Positions 1 through 8,738 are shown, counted from the first letter of the stretch. The stretch is DNA of 64,000 bases from Streptomyces sindenensis (GCF_014649035.1 NZ_BMSG01000010.1:62001-126000), one strand, 5' to 3'. A program made the numbers and translations. The notes: generated by a model not told the origin, from the letters alone.

Positions 1-453
1 CTGCACCGGCTGGCCGACCAGTCCGCCCTCGATCTGGCCCTGCGCGTCCGGGCCGCCCCCGCTCCGGCGTGCATCCCCGAGCCCGCTCCGGCGTGCGCCC
101 CCGAGAACACGCAGCCGGTGCCCCCGGTCCCGTCGACTCCGTACGCCCCCGGCTCCGATACGTCGGAGGGGGTGCGCGGCCTTGACCGCGTCCTGGGCCG
201 CCCGGCCGTCCGCGACTGGGCCGACCAGCAACTGGCCCCCGTCCTGGGTGCGGAGGAGACCCTGCGCACCTGGTTGCGGTGCGAGGGCCGCCTCGGCCCG
301 GCCGCCGCCGAGCTGGGCATCTCCGTACCCGGCACCCGTAAACGCCTCACCCGGCTCGAAACGGTGCTCCAGCGCTCCCTGCTGCGCCCCCCGACCGCCC
401 GCTACGACCTGTGGCTGGCGCTGAGGTCCCGGGACCTGGCGGGAGCGGCCTAG
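1..453 (+). CDS. PucR/CdaR-type transcriptional regulator, C-terminal part only
   Basis: The frame is open from the first base of the window, so the 5' end lies outside. The last 75 or so residues read as a PucR C-terminal helix-turn-helix: a leader ending ETLRTWLRCEGRLGPAAAELG, then a recognition helix with the TRKRLTRLE signature, as in the RNTLRYRLRRIE motif of this family. Such proteins usually bind DNA through this domain and sense ligands through N-terminal GAF or PucR domains that cannot be seen here. An Ala/Pro-rich linker precedes the domain. The end of the convergent ArsR-like gene overlaps this gene. Confidence 0.8.
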   Translation: MHRLADQSALDLALRVRAAPAPACIPEPAPACAPENTQPVPPVPSTPYAPGSDTSEGVRGLDRVLGRPAVRDWADQQLAPVLGAEETLRTWLRCEGRLGPAAAELGISVPGTRKRLTRLETVLQRSLLRPPTARYDLWLALRSRDLAGAA

Positions 454-1462
454 AGGCGGCCTGGGCGGGGTCCGGGCCGCAGCACCACGAGCCGCCCCTC
501 CGTCCCTGCGCAAGCTCGCGCCCGAGCGGGGTCAGGGCGTGCACCACCTCGCCGCCCCTGCGCGTACTGGTGATGAGCTTCGTGGTGCGCAGCACCGACG
601 CGTGCTTGCTCGCCGTCCCGATCGAGACACCGATGCGCCGGGCCAGTTCGCCCGTCGCGCACGGCGAGGCCAGTGCGCACAGGGCCATCGCCCGGGTCCG
701 CCCCAGCAGTTCGGGCAGGCCGTCGGCCGGGTCCGCCGACGCGGGGCGACGGCTCACGGGGTAGACGAGTACGGGCGGGAGTTCGGGGTCGATGAGAGTG
801 ACGGGACGCTCGGTGCAGAAGAAGGACGGGACCAGCGAGATGCCCCGCCCGCCCAGGTGGAGGTCCCCGTCCCGCGGATAGTCGGCGACCAGCGTGGGCG
901 GCTCCCAGCGGATCGACGGCGACAAGGTGTTCAGCAGCCGCTCGGCTCCGCCCGCCAGCACGTCCCGGCCGTGGTGGGCGCGGTCGGCGTGCACCACGTC
1001 GTCGATCAGGTGCAGCTGCGGGGCGAGGAGTTCGCGGAAGTACGTGAGGAAGGCCCCGTCCAGCTCCTGCCGGGCGGCACGCTCGCCCTCCGCGAGCCGC
1101 CGGAGCCACGTGGACGGCCTGCGCTGCCCGAAGCATCCGGACAGTTCGGTGCGGAGGCGGGCCGCCGGTGTGGCGAGCACGAGGTCACGGGCGGCCTCCA
1201 GGCCGCCCTTGTGGGGCGGGGTGAGGAAGTCCGGGAAGTCCCCCCGGGGCGGGACCAGCGTCGTGAGCAGCCGGATCGGGCTCCTGAGGTCGCTGCGGGC
1301 CAGCCGTTTCCGTACGTGCCGCAGCCACGGCGCGTATGCGGGGACGGTCGGCCGCCTCTGGAGGATGTGCAGGCTGTTGACCAGCTCCCACATGGGGTCA
1401 GGGCGAGGAGCGACCGTGATGCGTGCCAGGTCGTCCGCTGTGAAATGGATACGGAGTGTCAT
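347..1462 (-). CDS. ArsR-like winged-helix regulator with DUF5937-type N-terminus; suspicious 3' end
   Basis: The 371-residue frame starts at ATG 1462 with a GGGGGA ribosome site. Residues about 250-320 form a winged helix-turn-helix (ATGELARRIGVSIGTASKHASVLR) typical of ArsR-like regulators; the larger N-terminal part resembles the DUF5937 module found with it in actinomycetes. The last 50 or so residues (Pro/Gly/Ala-rich) run 107 bp into the convergent PucR gene. In the neighbouring frame the 3' end instead reads GRLVVLRPGPRPGRL and stops at 450-452, right at the PucR stop, which looks more natural and suggests a one-base indel near 490-510. It could be autoregulatory or control the divergent secreted-protein gene; neither is shown. 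Confidence 0.75.
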   Translation of the reverse strand: MTLRIHFTADDLARITVAPRPDPMWELVNSLHILQRRPTVPAYAPWLRHVRKRLARSDLRSPIRLLTTLVPPRGDFPDFLTPPHKGGLEAARDLVLATPAARLRTELSGCFGQRRPSTWLRRLAEGERAARQELDGAFLTYFRELLAPQLHLIDDVVHADRAHHGRDVLAGGAERLLNTLSPSIRWEPPTLVADYPRDGDLHLGGRGISLVPSFFCTERPVTLIDPELPPVLVYPVSRRPASADPADGLPELLGRTRAMALCALASPCATGELARRIGVSIGTASKHASVLRTTKLITSTRRGGEVVHALTPLGRELAQGRRGGSWCCGPDPAQAASRPLPPGPGTSAPATGRSGRSGGAAGSAGAPFRAG

Positions 1463-1602
1463 GAATCCCCCGAAATGAACGCATCCGTTTTCTGTGTGCC
1501 GAAAACCTTTCGACCCGTTTGCGTGGGTCTCCCCATCATCGAAGCAGCTCGTAAACGAGCGATGAACGAACGCAGGAGCGACCTGAAGGGGGATGAAGGC
1601 AC

Positions 1603-1983
1603 ATGCGTCTGATTCGGGGGACCATCACCAGGACCGCGATGGCGGCCACCGCGCTCGCCACCGGCGCCGTGCTCACGATGGGCGGAACGGCCGGTGCGGC
1701 GCAGGCCGCCGGCACGATCCACGGCTGCCCGTCCGGTGCCGTCTGCCTGTACCCGGGCGCGGGCTGGAACGGCGACAAGCCGAGTCACCGGTTCTACTCG
1801 TACGGGGTGCACAAGATCTACGACCAGTACGGCACCAAGCGCTGGTTCAACAACCAGACGGGCGGCGCGAAGGCATACCGGTGCAAGGGGTCCAACGGTA
1901 CCGACTGCGGGGGAAACCAGCGGGCCGGAACGTACTACGACTACAACTTCACGCCGATCAACTCCGTGAAGCTCGCCGAGTGA
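1603..1983 (+). CDS. Small secreted peptidase-inhibitor I36-like protein
   Basis: 126 residues with a clear Sec signal peptide: basic start RLIRGTITR, hydrophobic core and AQA cleavage near residue 36. The mature part has the GCPSGAVCLYPG motif (Cys42, Cys48) and a later CKGSNGTDCGG cysteine pair, resembling the peptidase inhibitor family I36 fold common in Streptomyces exoproteins. Tyr, Gly and Asn are abundant. It is transcribed divergently from the ArsR-like gene (140 bp apart) and followed by a strong hairpin. Function as an inhibitor is inferred from the family only. Confidence 0.75.
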   Translation: MRLIRGTITRTAMAATALATGAVLTMGGTAGAAQAAGTIHGCPSGAVCLYPGAGWNGDKPSHRFYSYGVHKIYDQYGTKRWFNNQTGGAKAYRCKGSNGTDCGGNQRAGTYYDYNFTPINSVKLAE

Positions 1984-2015
1984 TACGGGTCCGGTGACAC
2001 CGGAGGGGTGACACC

Positions 2016-2050
2016 GGCGGCGCGGGATCTCCACGAGATCCCGCGCCGCC
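2016..2050. terminator. Perfect 15-bp stem-loop between convergent genes
   Basis: GGCGGCGCGGGATCT at 2016-2030 pairs perfectly with AGATCCCGCGCCGCC at 2036-2050 across a 5-nt CCACG loop. It lies between the stop of the I36-like gene (1983) and the stop of the FG-GAP gene (2064), so it fits a bidirectional terminator of the U-tract-less type usual in Streptomyces. Confidence 0.75.
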
Positions 2051-2063
2051 TCGTCCAGGCCGC

Positions 2064-3494
2064 CTAGTGCCGGTGGTCGCCACCCAGGTACAGCCAGTCG
2101 CCGCCCGACAGCCCGAGCGAGCCCGGGCCGAAGGACGCCGACGACGTGTAGAGAGGCAGCCCGGACGTGCCGCCGGGCAGGGCCCACACCGCGCCCTGGC
2201 CGTTCTCCTGTGCCGCACCCACCACGAGGTCGGGCCGTCCGTCCTTGTTCAGGTCCCCGGCGCTGACCGTCGCGCCGAACCGGTCCCCGGCCTCCACCGC
2301 GCCCGGCACTCCGGCGGTGCCCTGCGTGAACGCGTAGGAGCCCGAGCCGAGTTGACCCGTACGGCGGCCAGGAATGACCACGACGCCTCCGGCGCCCGCC
2401 TTCGTGCCGATCGCCTCGCCGGGCGTCCCGACGATGATCTCGGCCGCGCCGTCCTTGTTCAGGTCGGCCACCGCGACCGACGCCCCGAACGCGTCGTCGC
2501 GCTCCCCGCCGCCGGGCACGCCCGCCGTGTCCTGGTGCACGGTCATCGGCGCCTTGTCGTACGCCACACCCGTCCTCGACCCGAACCACACGTGCACCGC
2601 CCCGCCGAGGTGGCCGATGGGCCCCTCCTCCGGGTGCGGGTCGTCGGGGTCGCCGAGCACGACGTCCCCGTAACCGTCCCCGTTGACGTCCCCCACCGCA
2701 GCGATGAGCCCGTCGCCGCCGTGCAGCCGGTTCGGCCTCTCCATGGAGGAGTTCACGTACACCGGCCCGCCGCTCCAGCCGCCCATACGGCCGTTGACGA
2801 GAACACGGTCGGCGGCCTTGTCGCCGTTCAGGTCCCCGTAGGCGGCGGCGTTCATGTAGCCGGTCTCGTCGTGCAGGTAGGACGAGGCGGCGACCTGATC
2901 GGTCCGCTTGAACGGCCCGTTCAGACGGGTTGCGTTGTTGTTGTTCACCACGAGGACCTGCGCCCCGTCGGGGCCTGACCAGGCGGCGACGTCCCGCCCT
3001 GCCTGCCCCTGCTGTTCCAGCAGCGTCGGCAGCGCCACGCCGGAAACCGGGCCCTGTTTCCCGCCCCACAGCACCACGACTGCTCCGGCCGACAGCGTGG
3101 AGCCGATCTTCTCGTGCGGCGATCCGACCACGATGTCGGCGAACCCGTCCTTGTCGAGGTCCGCGAGGGCGATCGACGACCCGAAGGCATCGCCCTCCTC
3201 CGCCGCCCCCGGCACGCCCGGCGATGCCTGCGTGATCACGGCCCGCTTGGCGGCGGAGACGCCGTTGGCCGACCCGTAGAGGACGACGATCGCGCCGGCG
3301 TACGCCTTTCCGGCGACGGTGGCGCCGGGCGCGGGGAGGACGATGTCCCCGTATCCGTCCCCGTTGATGTCGTGCGGGACCGGCAGCGCCGTGGCCCCCG
3401 CCGTCCCCCCGGACAGCGTGGTCGCGGCGACGGTCATCGCGGCGGTCGCGGCCAGTACGGCGAAACGTCTGGTCCGAGCTGTGTGTCCGGTCAT
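2064..3494 (-). CDS. Secreted FG-GAP (integrin alpha-type) beta-propeller repeat protein
   Basis: 476 residues from ATG 3494. A signal peptide (TARTRRF, hydrophobic stretch to about residue 35) is followed by repeated calcium-loop motifs of the D-x-N-x-D-G-x-x-D type: DINGDGYGDIVLPAPGA, DLDKDGFADIVVGSP, DLNGDKAADRV, DVNGDGYGDVVLGDP, DLNKDGAAEIIVGTP and DLNKDGRPDLVVGAA. This predicts a Ca-binding extracellular beta-propeller, probably for adhesion or polysaccharide contact. An upstream in-frame codon would add 30 residues, but the signal peptide favours 3494. The fourth repeat is weaker than the rest. Confidence 0.85.
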   Translation of the reverse strand: MTGHTARTRRFAVLAATAAMTVAATTLSGGTAGATALPVPHDINGDGYGDIVLPAPGATVAGKAYAGAIVVLYGSANGVSAAKRAVITQASPGVPGAAEEGDAFGSSIALADLDKDGFADIVVGSPHEKIGSTLSAGAVVVLWGGKQGPVSGVALPTLLEQQGQAGRDVAAWSGPDGAQVLVVNNNNATRLNGPFKRTDQVAASSYLHDETGYMNAAAYGDLNGDKAADRVLVNGRMGGWSGGPVYVNSSMERPNRLHGGDGLIAAVGDVNGDGYGDVVLGDPDDPHPEEGPIGHLGGAVHVWFGSRTGVAYDKAPMTVHQDTAGVPGGGERDDAFGASVAVADLNKDGAAEIIVGTPGEAIGTKAGAGGVVVIPGRRTGQLGSGSYAFTQGTAGVPGAVEAGDRFGATVSAGDLNKDGRPDLVVGAAQENGQGAVWALPGGTSGLPLYTSSASFGPGSLGLSGGDWLYLGGDHRH

Positions 3495-3581
3495 CTGTGG
3501 TGCCCCCACCCTTGGTTGCTTCTGTGTGTGGGGATATTCAGCCACGAGCCCTCGTGCGTCCGTCACGCGGGGCCTTATGAT

Positions 3582-3606
3582 CACACTGCGTTACCAGTAC
3601 AGTGTG
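3582..3606. promoter_or_regulatory. Inverted repeat in divergent promoter region
   Basis: CACACTG (3582-3588) and CAGTGTG (3600-3606) are perfect 7-bp arms 11 bp apart, midway between the starts of the FG-GAP gene and the membrane-protein gene. This geometry suits a dimeric repressor site; no cognate regulator is identified. Confidence 0.4.
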
Positions 3607-3668
3607 TTAGTTTAGTCGGGAGGTTGGAGTAGCACACCGTATTGGTCGCGATCGGGGAGGGCGTCACC

Positions 3669-4328
3669 ATGGGGCCGAGCTGGAACGACCGACGACTTGA
3701 GCGCCGGGTGAAGCCGGGTGACGGGAAGCCGCTGAAGCCCTTCCGCTGGTGGCAGATGACGCGCCGCTCGCTGCTCTCCCTCCCGCTCCCGGTGGGCGGC
3801 GGCCTCTCCGCGACGTACACGGTGGAGGTCAAGCACGGCGGCGACCCCGAGTCGGGCGTGGTCCGGGCGCGGCTGTACCGCGACGGGCTCTGCGAGGCCG
3901 AGTCCAAGCTCCCGGCCCGCTTCCCCGTCCCCGGCGGGACCATCGAGGTCCGCAGGAGCGAAGTGGGCATGCGCCGCTGCCACTTCGTCGCGGACGGTGA
4001 CGGTTCGGAGACGCGGCTCGCCCCTGACCCCCGCTCGGCGGAAGGGCGACGCATGAAGTTCGCCCGCGAGCACCCGGGGGCCAGCGCTCTCATCGGGGCC
4101 GTGTCCGTGGTGCTTTTGCTCATCGGGGTCGGCCTCAACCTGCTCCAGGCGGCGCAGCCGATCTCCGAGATCCCGGCCATAGCGGACTCGTTGGGTACCT
4201 TCGAGTCGCCGTTGCGGTTGCCGGTGTGGCTGAACGTCACGCTGGGCATCGGCGCGGTGCTGGGTGCGACCGAGCGGGCGATGCGGATGCGCTACCACTG
4301 GCTCCTGGACGGTGGTGCGGGTACCTGA
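3669..4328 (+). CDS. Membrane protein of unknown function
   Basis: 219 residues; ATG 3669 is preceded by GGGGAGG at good spacing, better than the TTG 27 bases upstream. The N-terminal 130 residues are soluble-looking, with beta-rich segments (TYTVEVKHGG, VVRARLYRDGL). Two hydrophobic segments follow (about residues 135-158 and 185-205), the first being ALIGAVSVVLLLIGVGLNLL. I do not recognise a family. The gene converges on the TetR gene with an 18-bp gap. Confidence 0.7.
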   Translation: MGPSWNDRRLERRVKPGDGKPLKPFRWWQMTRRSLLSLPLPVGGGLSATYTVEVKHGGDPESGVVRARLYRDGLCEAESKLPARFPVPGGTIEVRRSEVGMRRCHFVADGDGSETRLAPDPRSAEGRRMKFAREHPGASALIGAVSVVLLLIGVGLNLLQAAQPISEIPAIADSLGTFESPLRLPVWLNVTLGIGAVLGATERAMRMRYHWLLDGGAGT

Positions 4329-4346
4329 CGCACGCAGGGTGCCGGA

Positions 4347-5006
4347 TCAGACGTGGCCGTCCAGCACGAGGTCGACGCCGGTGCGCAGGACGTCCAGCTC
4401 GGTGGCGATGTGCGCGTCCTCGCTCGGCAGCACCTGCTCGATCGCTACGCCGTTGGCCAGCGTCAGCAGGAACCGCGCGCGCCGGGTGGTGTCGCCTGCG
4501 GCCAGCGCCCCTTCCTCGACCAGCACGTTCAGGCACTCCTCGACCCGGCGGGTCACCTCGCGCTGCATCGCCCGGTACTCCGCGCGCATGGCCTGGGTGG
4601 GCTCGGAGGCGATGTACCGCTCGTGCACGGTCAGCCACGCCTCGCGGGCGCCCCGCGTGCTGTCCGGCGGTACGAGGAGGCCCTGTACGCAGCCGAGCAG
4701 GCGGTCACGCGGAGAAATGGACGTGTCGCGGAAACCGGCCTCGGGCAGGACGAGGTCGAAGACGACCTTCAGCATGGCGTCCATGAGCGCGCGTTGCGTG
4801 GGGAAGTGGTGCCGCAGGGACCCCGTGCTCACCCGCGCCCGCTCGGCCACGGCGCGCACGCTCAGCGCCGAGCCCGCGCCCTCGCCGAGCATGGTCGAGG
4901 CGGCCCACAGGATCCGGTCCCGGCTCTTGAGCCCCTCGGGCGGCGTCGGGTGCGCCGGTTCGGGTTCGGGATCCGGTTCCGCGTCACCAGCACGCTGTAC
5001 TGCCAT
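4347..5006 (-). CDS. TetR family transcriptional regulator
   Basis: 219 residues from ATG 5006; the frame stays open upstream but would run across the DUF397 gene. After a short acidic/proline stretch (DPEPEPAHPTPPEG) the N-terminal helix-turn-helix reads RILWAASTMLGEGAGSALSVRAVAERARVSTGSLRHHFPTQ in essence, the TetR signature. The C-terminal ligand domain carries EEGALAAGDTTRRARFLLTLANG, resembling TetR_C_6/BetI-like members. The target is not evident; immediate neighbours are not an obvious efflux pair. Confidence 0.88.
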   Translation of the reverse strand: MAVQRAGDAEPDPEPEPAHPTPPEGLKSRDRILWAASTMLGEGAGSALSVRAVAERARVSTGSLRHHFPTQRALMDAMLKVVFDLVLPEAGFRDTSISPRDRLLGCVQGLLVPPDSTRGAREAWLTVHERYIASEPTQAMRAEYRAMQREVTRRVEECLNVLVEEGALAAGDTTRRARFLLTLANGVAIEQVLPSEDAHIATELDVLRTGVDLVLDGHV

Positions 5007-5064
5007 GACGCCGACGCTAACACGGCCGCCACCAGCGGATACGTCAGGCCGGAGCGCTCTCGGC

Positions 5065-5301
5065 TCACTCCGCCCAGGTGACGAACGCCGACCAGGCGTC
5101 GGGCGCGACGGCGAAGACGGGCCCGTCGGCCACCTTGGAGTCACGGACATGGACGGAGTGGGGGCAGGCGGCGACCTCGACGCAGTTGCCGCCGCTGTCA
5201 CTGCTGTAGGAGGACGTACGCCAGTCGAAGGCGACTTCGATGCAGTTGCCGCCGCTGGAGTTGCTGTAGCTGGACTTGAACCACCGGAGGGTGCTGCTCA
5301 T
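5065..5301 (-). CDS. DUF397 protein with a duplicated SSYS...NC-EVA motif
   Basis: 78 residues. The DUF397 motif occurs twice, as FKSSYSNSSGGNCIEVA and RTSSYSSDSGGNCVEVA, ahead of the family ending VRDSK...FAVAPDAWSAFV. Its ATG overlaps the stop of the upstream regulator by 4 bp (ATGA), so the two are translationally coupled. DUF397 proteins are small partners of DUF5753-containing helix-turn-helix proteins in actinomycetes; some pairs (Scr1/Scr2, WhiJ/BldB-like loci) affect development or act as toxin-antitoxin-like units. The motif duplication makes it somewhat longer than single-motif relatives. Confidence 0.9.
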   Translation of the reverse strand: MSSTLRWFKSSYSNSSGGNCIEVAFDWRTSSYSSDSGGNCVEVAACPHSVHVRDSKVADGPVFAVAPDAWSAFVTWAE

Positions 5302-6134
5302 TCCTTCACTCCTGCCAACCGCTTGATGAGGTCCAGCGATTCACGAGGACCCAGGGCCTGTGACCGGATCTTCGCATAGCGCTGGGCATACGTGCTCACC
5401 TTTGTGGGGTCACTGATCAGCAGGCTCTCGTCCTGAGGGTCCAGATAGACGAGACGCTCGTGCTCCGGGGTCTCCAGCAGGTTCATCTCGCCGTGAGCGC
5501 CCGCGTACTCCCCGTACTTTCCCGCGTCCAGGGGTAGCACCAGCAGCGTGACATTACGCCGCTGGGCGCACTCCACGAGATAGAGCAACTGCACCCGCAT
5601 GATCTCCTCGTTGCCGATGACGCGCCGCAGGACGGCCTCGTCGATGATGACCTCGATCATCGGCAGCGGGTCCCTGTCGAAGAGGGCCTTCCGTGCCATC
5701 CGGAGCTGGACCAGTTCTTCCACGCGCGCGTCGGAAAGCGGGGGGTATCCGCCACCGATCAACGCCCGCGCGTACGCCTCCGTCTGGAACAGCCCGTGGA
5801 CGACGTTCGCGGCGAACAGCTGGAGGCTGAGCGCGGCCTCTTCCAGCAGCGCGTAGTCCTTGAACTGTTCGGGCAGCCGCTCCATCCGCATGTACTTCCG
5901 TGCCGTCTCGAAGATGCGCGTGCCGTTGCCGTGCACCCGTTGCAGCTCGACCAGCATGGCGTCGCTGGCGGGCTGGGCGCAGGTCTCCATCGCGCTGATC
6001 GCCGCCGCCGAGTAGCCGATCTCCTTGCCCTGCTGCTCCTGCGTCCACCCGCGCTGGATGCGCAGCGTCCGGGCCATCTCTGCCACCATCCGGGCCATCG
6101 GGCTCGCGGTTTCCTTGTTCTCAGCACTCGCCAT
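5298..6134 (-). CDS. Helix-turn-helix regulator with DUF5753 domain (Scr1/WhiJ-like)
   Basis: 278 residues from ATG 6134, which has a GGAAAGAG ribosome site; upstream in-frame extension is low complexity. Residues about 15-70 are an Xre helix-turn-helix (RTLRIQRGWTQEQQGKEIGYSAAAISAMET). From about residue 95 on is the DUF5753 domain: ALLEEAALSLQLFAANVVHGLFQTEAYARAL, later EIIDEAVLRR-type segments and VTLLVLPLDAG. It forms an operon with the DUF397 gene. Divergent gene 6291 begins 156 bp away, so the shared region probably holds the operator. Confidence 0.9.
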   Translation of the reverse strand: MASAENKETASPMARMVAEMARTLRIQRGWTQEQQGKEIGYSAAAISAMETCAQPASDAMLVELQRVHGNGTRIFETARKYMRMERLPEQFKDYALLEEAALSLQLFAANVVHGLFQTEAYARALIGGGYPPLSDARVEELVQLRMARKALFDRDPLPMIEVIIDEAVLRRVIGNEEIMRVQLLYLVECAQRRNVTLLVLPLDAGKYGEYAGAHGEMNLLETPEHERLVYLDPQDESLLISDPTKVSTYAQRYAKIRSQALGPRESLDLIKRLAGVKE

Positions 6135-6290
6135 CACGCGATCTCTTTCCGACTCAACCGAACTCAACCGGTCACTACTCGATGCCGTCGAACTCAACCC
6201 GGCTCCAGCCGAGTTCGCGCAGGTCAACGGCTTTGCGACGCACCCCGGCAGGCATGGTTAACGCTAGGTGATCGGGGTCACAATCGTCCC

Positions 6291-6698
6291 GTGAACGCAA
6301 TCAATGGTGGTGTGACGGCGGACTGGATTCCGCAGTACGGATTCCATCTCCGCAAGGCCGGCGTGCAATTCGACGCGGTCCGCGTGGACGGTGACGCCGG
6401 GAGGCGGCTGGCCGATCGGATGGAGGAGTTGGTCGGGGGTGAACCGGGGCCCGTCGTCAGCGAGTCGAACGGCCGGCGCGGGGTGTACTTCCTCGTCCCG
6501 CCCGGGTCGACGGCGGGGCGGCCGTGGCCGCGTGAAGTGACGCCGTTCAACTCGACGACGGGCCGGATCAGTTACGTACCCGTTCCAGCGCTCGGGGGTG
6601 ACACGTGGCCGCTGATGTGGCGCTATCCGCCGTCGCGGGCGGGGCGGTTCGTGCACACGTTGATCCTGTTCAACGCGGCGTACGCGTTACTGAGCTGA
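6291..6698 (+). CDS. Conserved-looking actinomycete protein of unknown function
   Basis: 135 residues from GTG 6291. Visible features are WIPQYGFHLRKAGVQFDAVRVDGDAGRRLADRM, then a RRGVYFLVPPGSTAGRPWPREVTPF segment. The layout faintly recalls the N-terminal part of bifunctional primase/polymerase-like proteins of Streptomyces, but no catalytic motif is present and I do not assign it. It is divergent from the DUF5753/DUF397 pair, an arrangement that suggests joint control. An upstream open frame exists but lies antisense to the regulator. Confidence 0.6.
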   Translation: MNAINGGVTADWIPQYGFHLRKAGVQFDAVRVDGDAGRRLADRMEELVGGEPGPVVSESNGRRGVYFLVPPGSTAGRPWPREVTPFNSTTGRISYVPVPALGGDTWPLMWRYPPSRAGRFVHTLILFNAAYALLS

Positions 6699-6869
6699 GT
6701 GCGCCGGTCCGACGCCTTGGGGCCGCCTCGGTGGTACGGCCGCCCTCAGGGGTGCTCACCTGTTCGGCTCACATCCGGTGGGCGGGCGACCCGGCGGCGG
6801 CCGACGATGGCGTTACCGGTCACGTGTCCGCCCGTCGGCGTGCCCGCGTCCCGGCCAGGAGGCCCCGCC

Positions 6870-8717
6870 GTGACGACTGCCGCAACCAGCCCCGACAGCA
6901 GCGCCCCCGACAGCAGCGCCCCCGACTTCGCCGACCGGACCGACTTCGAGGACGCCGACCGGGGCCTGGTGGCCGGTCCCGCGAACGCCAAGATCACGGC
7001 GGCGGACGGGCGGGTCGTCTGGGACTTCGACGCCACGGCGTTCCTGCGGGAGGACTGCCCCGACACGGCCGACCCGAGCCTGTGGCGTCAGTCGCAGCTC
7101 TGCGCCCGCGCCGGTCTGTACGAGGTCACCGAGGGCGTCCACCAGATCCGGGGCTTTGACCTCTCGAACATGACGCTGATCGAGGGCGAGCGCGGCGTGA
7201 TCGTCGTCGACCCCCTCGTCTCCCAGGAGTGCGCGGCCGAAGGGCTCGCCCTCTACCGGGCCCACCGGGGCGACCGGCCCGTCACCGCCGTGGTGTTCAC
7301 CCACTCCCACATCGACCACTTCGGCGGGACGCTCGGCGTGGTCGGCCCCGACGACGACGTACCGATCGTCGCCCCCGCCGGCTTCATGGAGAACTCGGTC
7401 GCCGAGAACGTCTACGCCGGAACCGCGATGCTCCGCCGGGGCGCTTACCACACCGGCTGGCAGCTCGAACCGGATCCGCGCGGCCTGATCGGCGTCGGTC
7501 TCGGTTTCGCGGCCTCCACCGGACTGCCGAGCCTGCTGCCGCCGACCCTGGAGGTCACACGTACGGGACAGGAGGAACGCCTCGACGGCGTCCTGTTCCG
7601 CTTCCAGCTCACGCCGGGCACCGAAGCCCCCTCCGAGCTCAACTTCCACCTGCCCGAACGCCGCGCCCTGTGCATGGCGGAGAACGCCTCCCACAACCTG
7701 CACAACATCCAGACCCTGCGCGGGGCCCTGGTCCGCGACGCCCGGATCTGGTCCCGCTACCTCACCGAGTCCATCAGCCTGTACGCCGCCGACTCCGACG
7801 TCCTCTTCGCCTCCCACCACTGGCCCACCTGGGGAACCGAGCGCCTCACCGCCTTCCTGTCCGAGCAGCGCGACCTCTACGGGTATCTGCACGACCAGAC
7901 GCTGCGGCTGCTCAACCAGGGGCACACCGGTATCGAGATCGCGGAGATGATCGAACTCCCGCCGCGCCTGGCACGGGCCTGGCACGCCCGTGGCTACTAC
8001 GGCTCGGTCAGCCACAACGTCAAGGCGATCTACCACCGCTACATGGGCTGGTACGACGGCCACCCGGCCTCCCTCTGGGAGCACCCGCCCACCGAATCCG
8101 CCCACCGCTACGTCGACTGCATGGGCGGCCTCGGCGCCGTGCTGACGAGGGCCCGTGCCTATCTGGACGCCGGTGATCCGCGGTTCGCCGCCCAGCTCCT
8201 CAAGCACGCCACCTTCGCGGCTCCCGGTGACAGCCGGGCCAAGGAACTGCTCGCCGAGACCTTCGAACGCCTCGGGTACGGCGCCGAATGCGGCACCTGG
8301 CGCAACAACTACCTGATGGGTGCGGAGGAGTTGCGCCACGGAGTGAAGCCCGCACCGATCGCTGCCGACAGCATGTCCGCCGCGCTCTCCGTGGAGCAGG
8401 TCTTCGACTCCCTCGCCATCCGCGTCAACGGCCCCCGGGCCTGGGACCACTCCCTGGCCGTGCTGTGGCGGTTCACCGACCTGGACACGACGTACCGGAC
8501 GAGCCTGCGCAACGGGGTCCTGGTGCACCACCCGGTGGCCGACGGCTCCGCCGACAGCGCGGATCTCACCGTCACTCTCACCAAGCCCCAACTCCTGGAC
8601 CTCCTGGGCGGCCTGGGGCTCGACGGCATCGAGCACACCGGCGACCCGGGCGCTCTGACCGTCCTGATGTCCGTCCTGGACGACCCCGACCCCGGATTCG
8701 CCATCGTCACGCCCTGA
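6870..8717 (+). CDS. Alkyl sulfatase-type metallo-beta-lactamase (SdsA1/BDS1-like)
   Basis: 615 residues from GTG 6870, set by AGGAGG 7 bp upstream; an earlier in-frame ATG lacks this. The zinc motif THSHIDHFGG (about residues 144-153) and later VLFASHHWPTWG match the alkyl sulfatase branch of the metallo-beta-lactamases, which hydrolyse primary or secondary alkyl sulfates such as SDS. A helical dimerisation region (VDCMGGLGAVLTRARAYLDAGD) and a C-terminal SCP2-like domain (residues about 500-615) complete the family architecture and length. No signal peptide is seen, so it is probably cytoplasmic. Substrate is not proven. Confidence 0.9.
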   Translation: MTTAATSPDSSAPDSSAPDFADRTDFEDADRGLVAGPANAKITAADGRVVWDFDATAFLREDCPDTADPSLWRQSQLCARAGLYEVTEGVHQIRGFDLSNMTLIEGERGVIVVDPLVSQECAAEGLALYRAHRGDRPVTAVVFTHSHIDHFGGTLGVVGPDDDVPIVAPAGFMENSVAENVYAGTAMLRRGAYHTGWQLEPDPRGLIGVGLGFAASTGLPSLLPPTLEVTRTGQEERLDGVLFRFQLTPGTEAPSELNFHLPERRALCMAENASHNLHNIQTLRGALVRDARIWSRYLTESISLYAADSDVLFASHHWPTWGTERLTAFLSEQRDLYGYLHDQTLRLLNQGHTGIEIAEMIELPPRLARAWHARGYYGSVSHNVKAIYHRYMGWYDGHPASLWEHPPTESAHRYVDCMGGLGAVLTRARAYLDAGDPRFAAQLLKHATFAAPGDSRAKELLAETFERLGYGAECGTWRNNYLMGAEELRHGVKPAPIAADSMSAALSVEQVFDSLAIRVNGPRAWDHSLAVLWRFTDLDTTYRTSLRNGVLVHHPVADGSADSADLTVTLTKPQLLDLLGGLGLDGIEHTGDPGALTVLMSVLDDPDPGFAIVTP

Positions 8718-8738
8718 CGGCATCCCGCTTCGGCTGCT

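Noticed and set aside
1459..3069. 536-codon minus-strand frame across the I36-like gene and half the FG-GAP gene
   Set aside because: The FG-GAP repeats are in another frame of the same strand and the I36-like gene has a signal peptide and ribosome site on the plus strand; this frame is Arg/Gly-rich noise.
6813..8723. A 636-codon minus-strand frame opposite the alkyl sulfatase gene
   Set aside because: Same bias artefact: the plus strand carries the zinc motif and a ribosome site, whereas this frame has none.
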